From Clytia hemisphaerica (lineage: Eukaryota; Cnidaria; Hydrozoa; Leptothecata; Clytiidae): a DNA stretch of 64,000 bases. This document shows, piece by piece, positions 45,535 to 57,144 of the stretch. Below the pieces are notes generated by a model. That model had not been told where the DNA came from. It made no database searches and saw nothing but the letters and a program-made list of their open reading frames with translations. Both the position numbers and the translations under genes were made by a program. Position 1 is the stretch's first letter. Each line of letters starts with the position of its first letter. The stretch lies in the NCBI GenBank assembly GCA_902728285.1, contig CACVBU010000137.1, positions 124,001 to 188,000 on the forward strand, in the 5' to 3' direction.

Positions 45535-47640
45535 GGGACACAAGAACACAGAGAACACAAGATTCAGCTTTACTATTTTAGAATTTATTTTTCCCATTGC
45601 AGTGGACACAATAACACAGAGAACACAAGATTCAGTCTTACTATTTTAGAATTTATCTTTCCTATTGCAGTGGACACAAGAACACAGAGAACACAAGATT
45701 CTGTCTTACTATTTTGAAATTTATTTTTCCCATTGCAGTGGACACAAGAACACAGAGAACACAAGATTCAGTCTTACTATTTTGGAATTTATTTTTCCTA
45801 TTATGGTGAACACAAGAACACAGAGAACACAAGATTCTGTCTTACTATTTTGAAATTTACTTTTCCCATTGCAGTGGACACAAGAACACAGAGAACACAA
45901 GATTCAGTCTTACTATTTTGAAATTTATTTTTCCCATTGCAGTGGACACAAGAACACAGAGAACACAAGATTCTGTCTTACTATTTTGAAATTTACTTTT
46001 CCCATTGCAGTGGACACAAGAACACAGAGAACACAAGATTCAGTCTTACTATTTTGAAATTTATTTTTCCCATTGCAGTGGACACAAGAACACAGAGAAC
46101 ACAAGATTCTGTCTTACTATTTTGAAATTTATTTTTCCCATTGCAGTGGACACAAGAACACAGAGAACACAAGATTCTGTCTTACTATTTTGAAATTTAC
46201 TTTTCCCATTGCAGTGGACACAAGAACACAGAGAACACAAGATTCAGTCTTACTATTTTGAAATTTATTTTCCCATTGCAGTGGACACAAGAACACAGAG
46301 AACACAAGATTCAGTCTTACTATTTTGGAATCGATTTTTCCTATTATGGTGAACACAAGAACACAGAGAACACAAGATTCTGTCTTACTATTTTGAAATT
46401 TATTTTTCCCATTGCAGTGGACACAAGAACACAGAGAACACAAGATTCAGTCTTACTATTTTGAAATTTATTTTCCCATTGCAGTGGACACAAGAACACA
46501 GAGAACACAAGATTCAGTCTTACTATTTTGGAATCGATTTTTCCTATTATGGTGAACACAAGAACACAGAGAACACAAGATTCTGTCTTACTATTTTGAA
46601 ATTTATTTTTCCCATTGCAGTGGACACAAGAACACAGAGAACACAAGATTCAGTCTTACTATTTTGAAATTTATTTTTCCTATTATGGTGAACACAAGAA
46701 CACAGAGAACACAAGATTCTGTCTTACTATTTTGAAATTTATTTTTTCCCATTGCAGTGGACACAAGAACACAGAGAACACAAGATTCAGTCTTACTATT
46801 TTGAAATTTATTTTTCCCATTGCAGTGGACACAAGAACACAGAGAACACAAGATTCAGTCTTACTATTTTGAAATTTATTTTTCCTATTATGGTGAACAC
46901 AAGAACACAGAGAACACAAGATTCTGTCTTACTATTTTGAAATTTACTTTTCCCATTGCAGTGGACACAAGAACACAGAGAACACAAGATTCAGTCTTAC
47001 TATTTTGAAATTTATTTTTCCCATTGCAGTGGACACAAGAACACAGAGAACACAAGATTCTGTCTTACTATTTTGAAATTTACTTTTCCCATTGCAGTGG
47101 ACACAAGAACACAGAGAACACAAGATTCAGTCTTACTATTTTGAAATTTATTTTTCCCATTGCAGTGGACACAAGAACACAGAGAACACAAGATTCTGTC
47201 TTACTATTTTGAAATTTACTTTTCCCATTGCAGTGGACACAAGAACACAGAGAACACAAGATTCAGTCTTACTATTTTAGAATTTATTTTTCCTATTATG
47301 GTGGACACAAGAACACAGAGAACACAAGATTCAGGTTTACTATTTTAGAATTTATTTTTCCCATCGTGGTGAACACAAGAACACAGAAAACACAAGATTC
47401 AGTCTTACTATTTTAGAATTTATTTTTTTCCATCGTGGTGGACACAAGAACACAGAGAACACAAGATTCTGTCTTACTATTTTAAAATTTATTTTTCCCA
47501 TAAAAAAATGACGAATCTAGGCTGAGAGTGTCAAGCCTGATGATGAAACTAGCCTATGAACATTTTTAGCCTGAATTACCAGTTCTTTATCAGCCAATCA
47601 GATTGCTTCTTTACTTACTTCACCTTAACCCTGTTTTGAT
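45535..47640 (-). mobile_element. Expanded minisatellite-bearing element: 68-bp unit, about 29 copies, plus conserved flank
   Basis: Units read 'gtggacacaagaacacagag', 'aacacaagattcagtcttac', 'tattttgaaatttatttttc', 'ccattgcag'. Two alternating variants (attcag/attctg; gcagtgga/atggtgaa) suggest higher-order duplication. The 140 bp after the array (47500-47640) is the reverse complement of the flank at 6425-6560. ORFs of 62-107 codons on both strands are repeat translations. Confidence 0.93.
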
Positions 47641-47859
47641 TGCGCACTTCATCCTAACCCTTTGAAACCTATACTTTCCGGAATGGAAATTTATCGCTCT
47701 TTTCAAATATCATAACCATTTGATTCTCACAACAACAGAAAACTAAATATCATTGCTTAAAATACCATACATATAAAAGACGCGTATACGCGTCCCTCGT
47801 ATATAGGCGCGGACGCACATGTGCGTCCCGCGTGGGCTAAGGGTTAAGGTATACATTTT

Positions 47860-48320
47860 CTGTTAGGCCAACTATCCTCGAGTCTGAAAATTTATGAATC
47901 GCAAAGAAAAAAATTGATGAAGAAGAAAATGAAGACTTTTGCAAAGGAGTATTTCAACTTTGAAGAGCTTAGTTTGGTCGAAGAAGAAATATTTTGAAAA
48001 AACTTTTGTCGTAGATGGTGTATCCTTTAGCAAACTAAAAAAGCTTACTTCATATCTCAAAATCTTGAAAAAAGTGCTTTTTGACCTAATTTTCATCCCA
48101 ATTTTCATAGAAAAACAGCTATTACTTTTGATGCATCAATTTAGAAAACTTTTCCGAAAAATTTGAAAAAGTTCAATTGAGTGCGGACAGTTTGAAAAAA
48201 ATTCGAAACAAAAAATCAAATTCTTAATTACTTTTATGGGATTTGATCAAAAAGCAATTATTTGTTAAAAGTGTAAAGGAACCTGAAACATAACTTTTAT
48301 GCTCAAATACCAAAATCAAT
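47860..48320 (-). repeat. Dispersed repeat R1, copy c (empty site of the 826-bp element)
   Basis: On the minus strand it reads through 'aaattgatgcatcaaaagta' and 'atagctgtttttctatg' without interruption, the unoccupied form of the target at 16.5 kb. The left end continues into 'cctaacagaaaatgtata', as in copy b. Confidence 0.85.
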
Positions 48321-49164
48321 ATTTTGACTACGGTCTGAGTCCTTAAGCTTTCGACCTGAGCCTGTTTTCGGATTTTTGTATGCTTATAAAAAAAACATGC
48401 AGGTATATTGAGAAATTTTGCCACCGGAACGAGCGAGGAGTGCAAAATTCTTGACGCGGTCTCGCAACATTCCGTAATGTAAACCTTGCAGATGTTGAAA
48501 ATTTTCCTGACCTTCAGAGCTTTAGCGTGTCGGATGAAAATTTCACCATCTGGGTGCCAGATAAAAAAATTAGACGATCAATTCAATAACCGAGCGATTG
48601 TTTCGACAATTGAAGGTTGCAACAAAAATTTCTTTGGACAAAGAAAAATCAGAAACTGCAATCCAAAACATCCTGATTTGTTTGTTTTCAGCACTGTTGT
48701 TAATTACCATGCAATTATTTCATGATAAATGGCACTTTTTGAAAGTTGTTAATTATCTACACAGTGTTAATAGACCAGTTTAATGAAGCTTTTTCTCCAC
48801 CCAGGAAGCTTTGAAAGCCAAGAAACCTATGGCATATTGTAATTAGAGAAAAATTCCAAGTGAATCATCGATTAATTGAGGAAGCAGACTTGCAATTTCA
48901 AGAAAACTTTTTATAGACGATCACCAAGAGTATTTTTTCAACACAAAAAATCTATATACAAGATAAAGCTCTGTTTATACTACAAGCACATACTACAACA
49001 CTGAAATTATGGGTGCAAATTGGGCTTAACACACAAACTCGTCTATATATCCCCTCTTCCATATTACTAATGAATTAGATAGTATTACACTGTCAGAACC
49101 GATCAAAGTCTCCAGAAAAAGTTATTAAAAAGAGTTAATTACTAAAAAAAAACAATATAAGTAG
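48321..49164. other. Intergenic, nothing recognised
   Basis: Overlapping short ORFs near 48486-48783 lack splice or family support. Confidence 0.35.
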
Positions 49165-49485
49165 TAATACATAGTGTGCACCCCCCCCCAGAATAGTGGG
49201 GGGGGTTTTGTTGATTTGGGTCGAAAATTTTCAGGTGGGATTTGGGGTTTTCCAGGTTTTAGGTGGGAGAAACAAGTTAAGGTGGGAGTTAATTTCTTTA
49301 GGTGGGACTTTGGGTGTTTTGGAAAAAATTAAAGTAAAATTTCTTATTTTCAGATTTTATGACATATTTTTTTTATATATTTCATAAATAATTTTTTACC
49401 ATGCTAAACTTTTCTTTTTATTATTACAGGTCATTTGATGTGTGAATAAATATCTTTAAGAATGATTTTTTTTTACTTTTGCTTA

Positions 49486-49943
49486 CCTTATTACACTTAT
49501 ATAACTACTCTCGGGTACCTAATAGCCGGGGGGGGGGGCGCTAATTAATTTTTCGAAAATTTTCCACCCAAGACATTCTTATTCCAACGCTTATTGATTT
49601 TTGGGAAAATTTTTTTTGAAAGTTACCTCTTTTGCCCTAATTCTGCTGTATCAGCCTCCTTTTCGAACATTTTCCACCCAGGACATTTTTATTCCAACCC
49701 CCCCCGCTTATTAAATTTTGTGATTTTTTCCAACCCCCCTGCTTATTCCAAACCCCCCGGCTATTAGGTACCCGAGAGTAGTCAAGTAAAAGTACGCGGT
49801 TAAAATGAGTGCGAGAATTTATTAACGCGAAAGGCAGGGTTTTCGAAAATAACCATGGCTCGAATTTTGTTTAAACATTTGTAATTAACGCGAGGTAAGC
49901 AATTCGCATTAATAACATGAGTAGTTATATAAGTGTAATAAGG
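49486..49943. mobile_element. TIR element with TA duplication nested inside 49170-50271
   Basis: CCTTATTACACTTATATAACT at the left is mirrored by AGTTATATAAGTGTAATAAGG at the right, flanked by TA. Confidence 0.8.
49507..49780. mobile_element. ACTCTCGGGTACC TIR element, innermost of a three-level nest
   Basis: ACTCTCGGGTACCTAATAGC at the left is mirrored by GCTATTAGGTACCCGAGAGT at the right. The interior holds inverted 'ggggttggaataa'-type blocks shared with 45018-45145. Confidence 0.82.
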
Positions 49944-50415
49944 TATTTTGAGAAGCACCAAAATGTAAGAAATGGAACTATACATATACGAATAATTACC
50001 ACAGTAAAATAATGATAAAAACTAGATTTACATAATGTGAACAATATGCAAGAAATATTTTTGCTCTTATTTTTAACAATCATAATCGTATATTGACGAA
50101 CAATATATTTCATCTTCATATTACGGTAAAGAAATTTTGTTTTGTTCCTCGAATTAGTATATTTTTTTTCTTTTTAGCTGGGATCTGGGAGTCTGGGCTG
50201 AAGGTGGGAATTTTAGGATAAGGTGGGACCTGAATTTTCAGGTGGGACCTGGAACCCCCTTGCACACTATGTAATAAAAATCCAAAAAGAGTTAAAATAT
50301 ACGGTAAAATCAAAAAAATATATACTGTATCATATAGCAAAGTCGATAAAAAGTCCATTTTTCTATTTTTAATGAGTTTCAGTCCCTTCTGATCAATTTC
50401 TCATTTTTGTGTGAT

Positions 50416-53400
50416 TTATTCTTCGTTTTCGGTTTTTGACTTCTTCTTTTTCTTCTTTTTAGGGACGAGTTCGTCAACGGTTGTATTTATATCGTCACTC
50501 TCAACCATACTCTTATCTTTGTTCTGTTGGTAAGAAAAAGATACAATGAAAAGAAACATAAGCACTGGGAAATTGTAAATTCTTTTTTGTCATCAAAACG
50601 TAACAATATATCACGTATCGATACGTGACAGCCCTAACTAGTTCCGAAACCTCTACAATAGCTTTTGTTAAAATCTTGTGTTCACGCAGCATTATGCATG
50701 CTGGCCACCCATATTTTAGGACCAATCTCAAGGGTATCAAGGGTGTAAATGTCATAGTTTAAGGGTATTCAGAAAATCATCACATTTTCAAGGGTTTCAA
50801 GGATTTCAAGGGTCGCTGGCCACCATGATATGTTAAAGATCCCATCTGATCCCATGACTCCTGATTGTTAAAACATGGATTCATTATTTTAATTTTTAAT
50901 CCCGGGGCTATGTATACTTGTAAAGGCACCTTTTTCTTCTTCTTAGGCTGTTCATCAGCTTCTTCCGCCTCCTCTTCTACTTCTTCAGCCTTTCGCTTCT
51001 TCTTCTTCTTTTTCTTCTCAGAAGTCTCGACGTGTCCGTTCTATGGAAGAAAGAAAGTTTACAAGGTTTAGAAAAAAGAAGCTGTGAAACATTGATATCT
51101 ATCAGAACTTTCAGTAAAAATACTGATTTATAATACTAAATTTCTGACGCTTATCGAGTATTTACTGTTTCACAGTATTGACCGATAACTTCATTCCCAG
51201 TGGGAATATTTTGTGATACCTTATCGCGACGGTACTGTCCAAGGAATTTTTTGAGAAAAACTAAGGAACATTTTTTTAACGGTAGACTCGTTATTGTCGA
51301 TCAACAGTTAAAGATATAGTTTTTATGCGATAAGTTAAATGAAGTCTTTTAAGGAATGAAGCCTTAAGAACACAAATAATACCTCTTGCGCAGGTTCCTC
51401 ATTTTCGTCATCATCCTCTTCTTTAGCCTTCTTCTTTTTCTTTTTCTTCTTCTTCTCACTGTTCGTCAAACCGGTTGTCTCTTCAGCCAATGATTTCAAT
51501 TCTTCTAACACCTCCATCATGGCATCTTCGTTTTTCATTGGTGCTTCTCCGGTCTCGTAGAATTTCAATCGATCGTCCACCTGCTCGTGCATCTTCTTTC
51601 CGAACAAATTTGAGGGGCTTTCTATCCGTAAAGAAAGACAAAAACATTAGTGGAATTTAATTTTTTCTTCGCAACACCTACCACAGTTGATTCTTTCTCT
51701 AATTCGATATTCTGGGGTTGAAGAACCTTCTTTTGATTAGAGGACGCTCTTTTCCCAGGCTTTTCGAGGGGCTGAAGGTGACTACAAGTTTACCTTAAGG
51801 GAAATAATTTTCACGGAAAGCTATTTTCGCGAGGCAATTTTTTCGCGAAATAATCTAATTTTCGCGGGACTTATTTTCGCGAGATGAGGCCTTTTTTGAC
51901 TAATTTCATATAAGATTCGATAATTGAGGTTTGGAATAGAAAGATATGACTATTCAACACATTCAAGTGGGAAACATTTTAAAATTCAACTGGGCTGTGA
52001 AATCTGTAAATTTTTAAACAGCGTTACCCGTGAAACAATCGATTCTTGAAGCAATGGAGCATTTATTAGCAAGATATCTGGAAATTCGTCCCTTGTTCTT
52101 GGCACCAGCCCGCCCAATGAACGATGAATGGAAAATCAATCCGTATTTTGGTGTTTTCCCTTTTGTCTTCAAAGCTCTAAAAAATAGTAAAATATAACAC
52201 ATTCTTAAAAGTATTCCGCAAAAATTCTGTCAAATCAAAACATTTCTTGACATTTATTCTTGTATCCAAAAAGAAAAAGCTCTAAATTCACTATTTACTG
52301 AAATTACTATAATTCAATATTGTTCTTTGTTATTTTACATATCGTCAAATGTACAAATATTTCGGGAACGAAGACAAAAACTGTTATTCGGTTATTCTCG
52401 ACAAGTTTGTATCTAAAACTTCGGGAGGCAGCAATAAAAAACTAAACAGGCACAAGTACAACAAAACGTCTATTTTACCTGAAAAGAGCTTTTTCTGCAC
52501 CAAGAATTTGAACAGTAGAGGCAGGATATTTTGCAAGGTTTGTTAAACTTCCAGCATGAGCAATCAAACGAGCACCAACCTAGAAGACAAGTGATTGGTA
52601 TTCATTCAGATTCATTAGAATAAGATAACTAAAACAAGAAAGACGGGAAGGCCTCTAGCCGAATATTCAAGGGAGATAAAAGTAGTAAAATGTAAACATT
52701 CATTGCGCGAATCACGTGTCATTAAAGAGAATAATTAAAATCACGTGTTCAAAACAAACTTGTAAAACAATTGAAACAATCAAAATCAGCCATATTTGTG
52801 TTGATTTTTTATTTTGACACGTGACATTTATTTTGATTTTGTATACCGCTGCATACGGTTTGTTTACAAATTTCGTCAGTATTTTAAGTCCCTTTAAATT
52901 TTCCCTTCTACTTTTCTAAAATATCTCTATACTTACAAGATCTCCGATAAGAGCTTGCAAATTTGGAGCGACTTGGTTCATTTTGGATGTTAAGTAGGCG
53001 TGGAGTTTTTGTCGATATTCTACCAAACCAATGACTCTGTTAGCAAAGCTTTCAATATTGATCAAATCAATTGGTGAAATGTCCATACCTAGACATTAAT
53101 ATACAATTAATTAAAAAATACTGACTGTAATATTAAATGAATCACTCTTTTCAACGATTCTAGCAACAATTGTGTCAAAAGTTATCGGAAAAAATATCAA
53201 TCCCCATCCAGTTTCAGTCCACTATAATTTTACCCCCACTGGCTGAAAGAATTCTACCGGGTCTGTGAGAAGAGGGTGTGTTTAAGATTTTTTTTCTAGC
53301 AGTTTTCACAAAAATCTAAGTAAAAATTTATTTTATGGAACTAACTTTAACTAAAATTAACAAAGGACATACCCATGGATGACTTTGAAGCAACATAAAT

Positions 53401-55173
53401 AGCTTTAGCTTTTGCTTCGTCCATAACGATTTCTTCAAGTCCTTCCAGTTTTTCTTCCGTCAATTCTTTTCTTGATTTGATGTATTGAGCTAATTTGGCA
53501 TAGAGGTAATTATCGTTGACAATCTTCACCAACTCTGGGAAGTGGTATGAATACCATTCTCTAAAAGGTATTGAAGAGAACATAGAGAGTAAATTCCGTC
53601 TATCTCTAACTCCAACCCTCTTACTAGAACTTTTGGAATGACACTTTTCTTCCTTTTTTCCCTAACAATCTTTTAAAACCAGTCAAAACATGAACTTCAA
53701 GTAAAAATAGGACTCATTCAAACTCGTAACTTCAAGATCAAAATAAGTTATCTATCTGTAGGTATTAAAATAACTAAATCACCTAAACAGTATCACATAA
53801 GATGCAAAATAAAGATTTTGAAGCAAAAGCCAACCTTATTCTCATAGAAAATGTGTTGATATCTTTGTCCAATTGATCCACAAGAGCAATAGTCTGGATG
53901 ATCATGTTGTCAACACGATGAACATTAAACTTGACTTTAGCACGGGAGTAACTGTGACCTAGACCAAGTTGTGCTTTGCCAGATGTCTCAGCAGTTAGTC
54001 CTAGCAAATAAGAGAGTTACATAGTAAATGAAATGTTTTGAAAATGACCAAAAGCAGAAAGAAGATACAGTTGATTACACCTGTGGAATTGAAAGATTGA
54101 ATTAAAAAAAAAGAGTAATCAAAAGCAACACAAAATCTAACCTTGTATCATTTTATGAAAATGAAGGCGTACTCCTCTCAAGATTTCTGAAACGGTCTGT
54201 CCATATTCACACTGGATATTACAAGCCTCTTGGATAACTCCGCCAATCTTTGCATCAGAAATTCCTAGAGCAACTTTGCTTTTCTTTTTTCCAGTAGGGA
54301 TGTTTGCTTCCAAGAATGCCTTTAAATCCTCATGGACCATCCCTAAAGAAACAATAATAAATAATGCATGAGAGAACAATACACATATTTTCTTTATTTT
54401 AATGTAGTGGATAAAGCAAATATTCTCAGTTTCAAATAACAAAATACTTGATAAGGCAATTACTTTTTTATTTTCTGGTTTACGGACGTTTGAAAAAAAT
54501 AAAAATAAAATTGCTCTTTTCAAACTTTAATGTTGTAAAAAATTAAAAAAATATGTTTTGAGAAACTTACATACATTAAAGAACGTTTTTAGTAGAGAAA
54601 TTGTGTTTAAGTTATTAAAGGCCTGGACACTGACCCTTTTACTTGCCCTTCTTGCTTTTATAAAATGTAATTTTCTATAAAGTTTCCTTTTTATGGCTGT
54701 TCAGTAAAAGGTCGGAAGAGCATAAATAAATAAAATATTTGTAAAATCTAATTTTATTTTTATTTTATTTTTGCAAAAAAAACGTCGGCGATTCCGTAAA
54801 CCAGAAAATAAAAAAGTAATTGCCAAATGTAAAAAAAAAATTATTTGAAGCTTCAGGAAGCTTCCATTTTATTGATTATCTGACAAATTTAGATAATAAA
54901 TCCTATGGCTGAAATATGCTGTATATAAGAAAAAATAAAAAAACTTGTTTGGGAGTGAAGATATATACCTTCCGAAATGCTGTTTATGTTTTCCAAGGCA
55001 TTTGCAGCATTTTTGAAAGGGCTAAATGCAACCAATTTTACTAATCTTCCAAAACGTTCTAGATCAGTGACTGATTCTTGTACTTCAGGTAGCAGAGCAC
55101 CAATCTCTTCTGTTGCATTCACTTTAAAGATTGCATAGCCAGCTGCATGTTCAAATAAACTGTATAAAACCAT
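50416..55173 (-). CDS. NOP56: Nucleolar protein 56, box C/D snoRNP core
   Basis: Scaffold of box C/D snoRNPs, pairing with NOP58 and fibrillarin to guide rRNA 2'-O-methylation in the nucleolus. Ten coding exons (minus strand): 55173-54969, 54342-54142, 54000-53835, 53560-53373, 53088-52937, 52579-52479, 52176-52028, 51621-51383, 51040-50930, 50523-50416. All join in phase, giving 539 aa. The N-terminal domain is [18 protein letters not shown]...[11 protein letters not shown]. Then [36 protein letters not shown], the Nop-domain coiled coil ([11 protein letters not shown]) and the diagnostic core [58 protein letters not shown] and [19 protein letters not shown]. The tail carries the usual Lys runs and acidic patches. 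The ATG matches the start in other animals; an in-frame upstream exon at 57.1 kb could extend it. No clear intronic snoRNA was seen. Confidence 0.97.
52713..52823. promoter_or_regulatory. Three CACGTG E-boxes in a NOP56 intron
   Basis: CACGTG occurs at 52713, 52742 and 52818, between coding exons 5 and 6. Two more lie at 56722 (5' intron) and 57453 (upstream of the putative first exon). NOP56 is a classical MYC/MAX target in animals; binding here is inference. The triplet has some inverted symmetry and could be part of a small repeat. Confidence 0.45.
54455..54824. mobile_element. 370-bp TIR MITE in NOP56 intron 1
   Basis: A perfect 32-bp inverted repeat begins GGCAATTACTTTTTTATTTT and ends in its complement 'aagtaattgcc'. 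Same family as 29368-29716. Confidence 0.88.
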
Positions 55174-55190
55174 TTTTTCAATGCCCTGAA

Positions 55191-57101
55191 CTAAAATTAA
55201 TCAAAATTAGAAAATTTAAAAATCATTAGTAAATAAAATAGGTTAGCGGGTTTATAACCTTCTGCCACAAATAATGGACGCATAGTTTTAACCTCACATC
55301 TATATATTATTGTTTATGCCTAAGGATTGCATCATGAATATCAAGAATTAAAAATTCAACATGAGTTTGTGACAAGGAAAAGGTCTAGTACCAAAATTTA
55401 GCTCATGGGTGCTGCCATCCATATTTACAAACTTTGTAAACTCCACAGCTTGCTATTTATTGCGATTGCATGCAGTTAGCAGTAAAATTCTTTGATTTTG
55501 ACTTTGTTTTGTTTTTTAAGATATGGCAATATTTGAACAATAACTATGAGCTCAAAAAATCGCCCAGTACTCAGTAGTACTTTAATTTTTTCCTCAAAAT
55601 AGATGCAAAACCCTGAGATTTTGATTGACAACATGAAATAGCTCCATAAAACCATGTAATTTTAAAGGCATACGTTATACTTTTACACACCACCTATCAG
55701 TCTTTGCCGGGAAAGGCGTACAATTGTACGCGTATATGCCACCAGCACACGTCTAAACTTGTTAGACTTGTTAGAGCCGCACGTCCGGTAGGTCACTTAC
55801 CTACTTACATCCCTCATCTAATTCCGACACCCTTCTTTAGAGAAGGAATAATATGAAAGTTTGAATCACTGATTGAAAAAGGATTATTCCTCCCCGACCA
55901 CTATAAAAGCAAAGAAAAACAGTTACAAAATTTCTATAAATTTCAGCTGATAAAAAGGGTGTCGACATTAGACCAAGTTACGGTATCGAATTGTATCGAG
56001 TGGGGAGTGAGAGAGCATAGAGGTATAAAGAAAAACAGGAGTTGAATGTGTCGGTAATTGGTCGTTAAAGTCTTTTGATTTCTTTTATAAAATGTATCAA
56101 AAGAAATTCTAAGCTCGCCCGATGAAATAAGACTTTCTAGTAGAACTCAATTTGCTATGAACATTCTAATAATCAGTATTGAAGATTCTCGCCTTTTAAT
56201 ATACGAAAATTAGATAAAAATTCGTCCACGAAGCAAGTTTATGTTCCATTTCGCTATCCGTTCAATTTTGTTTTGAAAAGTTATTTTCTCAAGCCAGAAA
56301 ATGAAAAGTTCTTTATAAGCACACACGATTTCAGACTCAATGTGTAGACATAAAGTCGCTGGAGGATTTTGGAGGAAAGTATCAAGCAATAGAGTTCACC
56401 TTAAGGAAAACATTGATCGAAAAATTTTATCATTTGATGAGGGATTGCCAAGTTTACAGGCCTTTTTTTAGTCCAAATATTTTCTTACACTGATGTCAGA
56501 AACAATGAATCTCGTCTCATCTAATTTCTAAAGCTTAAATGAGCCAATAGGATTTCACCTATGGATAAAAGAGCTCATTAAAAATGCACGGTATATGAGA
56601 TTATGAGCATGCATACATCGTAACTTTTTTAATCGTAGGGCGAGCTTGGTTACAATAGCATACTTCTCCTGTTTCTTTATACCTCCATGGAGAGAGTAAG
56701 GGTACGAAAGTTAGCATTTCCCACGTGCGTTTGGTTTGGAAACGCAAAACACGAACGCGAACTACCCATGTCTAAACTTTTCGATATATCTCCAGAACTA
56801 ACAGATTTTTTGAAATTCTGTAAAAAGGTCTAAGTTTCTGAATAGTTTTACTATGTTCTGTGAAAAAATCATAACCATCAGTCAAATACTCGTTCATCTA
56901 TTTAAGATTGAAGACAAAAATTTGTGAAGAAAAATAAACCTTGAGCACAAAAAAATGCTTAAATGCTTTAAACACTTTTTTCCACCGAAAAACAAATAGC
57001 TTTTACAGACTTATCTTCCCCAAACATTGAAGAAGCCTCTACTAATTAAAGAAAATGAGATAAGATAAGATAAAACCTTAAAATCAACCAGAATTTACAA
57101 C
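55191..57101 (-). other. Probable NOP56 5' intron
   Basis: An acceptor (ttaattttag) immediately precedes the 17 nt ahead of the NOP56 ATG, and a possible donor (aaaag|gttgt) lies at 57102. The stretch contains a foldback element and one CACGTG but no other exon I can support. Confidence 0.55.
56001..56697. repeat. Foldback-type element in the NOP56 5' intron
   Basis: 'agaggtataaagaaaaacag' near 56019 is mirrored by 'ctgtttctttatacctc' ending near 56685, with weaker extension on both sides. Confidence 0.55.
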
Positions 57102-57144
57102 CTTTTGTCCAAAGCAAAAGACGTGCTTTTCTCGCCGCCATCTT
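57102..57144 (-). promoter_or_regulatory. Putative NOP56 first exon with YY1-type AAGATGGCGGC start
   Basis: AAGATGGCGGC (57144-57134) is the YY1 consensus that often sits at transcription starts of ribosome-biogenesis genes. An ORF from this ATG (MAARKARLLLWTK) reaches a GTTGT donor after 40 nt and joins in frame, through VQGIEK, to the conserved NOP56 start. It may be 5' UTR or a short N-terminal extension. The donor is weak. Confidence 0.5.

Larger units (their letters stand above)
49170..50271. mobile_element. 1102-bp copy of the CATAGTGTGCA element, 5-bp duplication TAATA
   Basis: Both ends match the 432-bp copy at 8882. Flanks are TAATA (49165-49169 and 50272-50276). The extra length comes from internal sequence that contains two further nested TIR elements. 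Confidence 0.9.

Noticed and set aside
45665-47416. Dozens of 62-107-codon ORFs on both strands
   Set aside because: They follow the 68-bp repeat period and overlap on opposite strands; repeat artefacts.
45535-47500. CRISPR-like array
   Set aside because: The regular repeat has no variable spacers; both parts of the 68-bp unit repeat, and the genome is eukaryotic.
47525-47550. Hammerhead ribozyme core (ctgatgatgaaac)
   Set aside because: CTGATGA and GAAAC are present but leave no room for stem II, and the flanks do not pair.
50524-57101. Intron-encoded box C/D snoRNAs in NOP56, as in vertebrates
   Set aside because: I searched the minus strand for TGATGA followed by CTGA at suitable spacing. 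The only TGATGA-like site (near 50776) has CTGA immediately after it and no usable D box further on.
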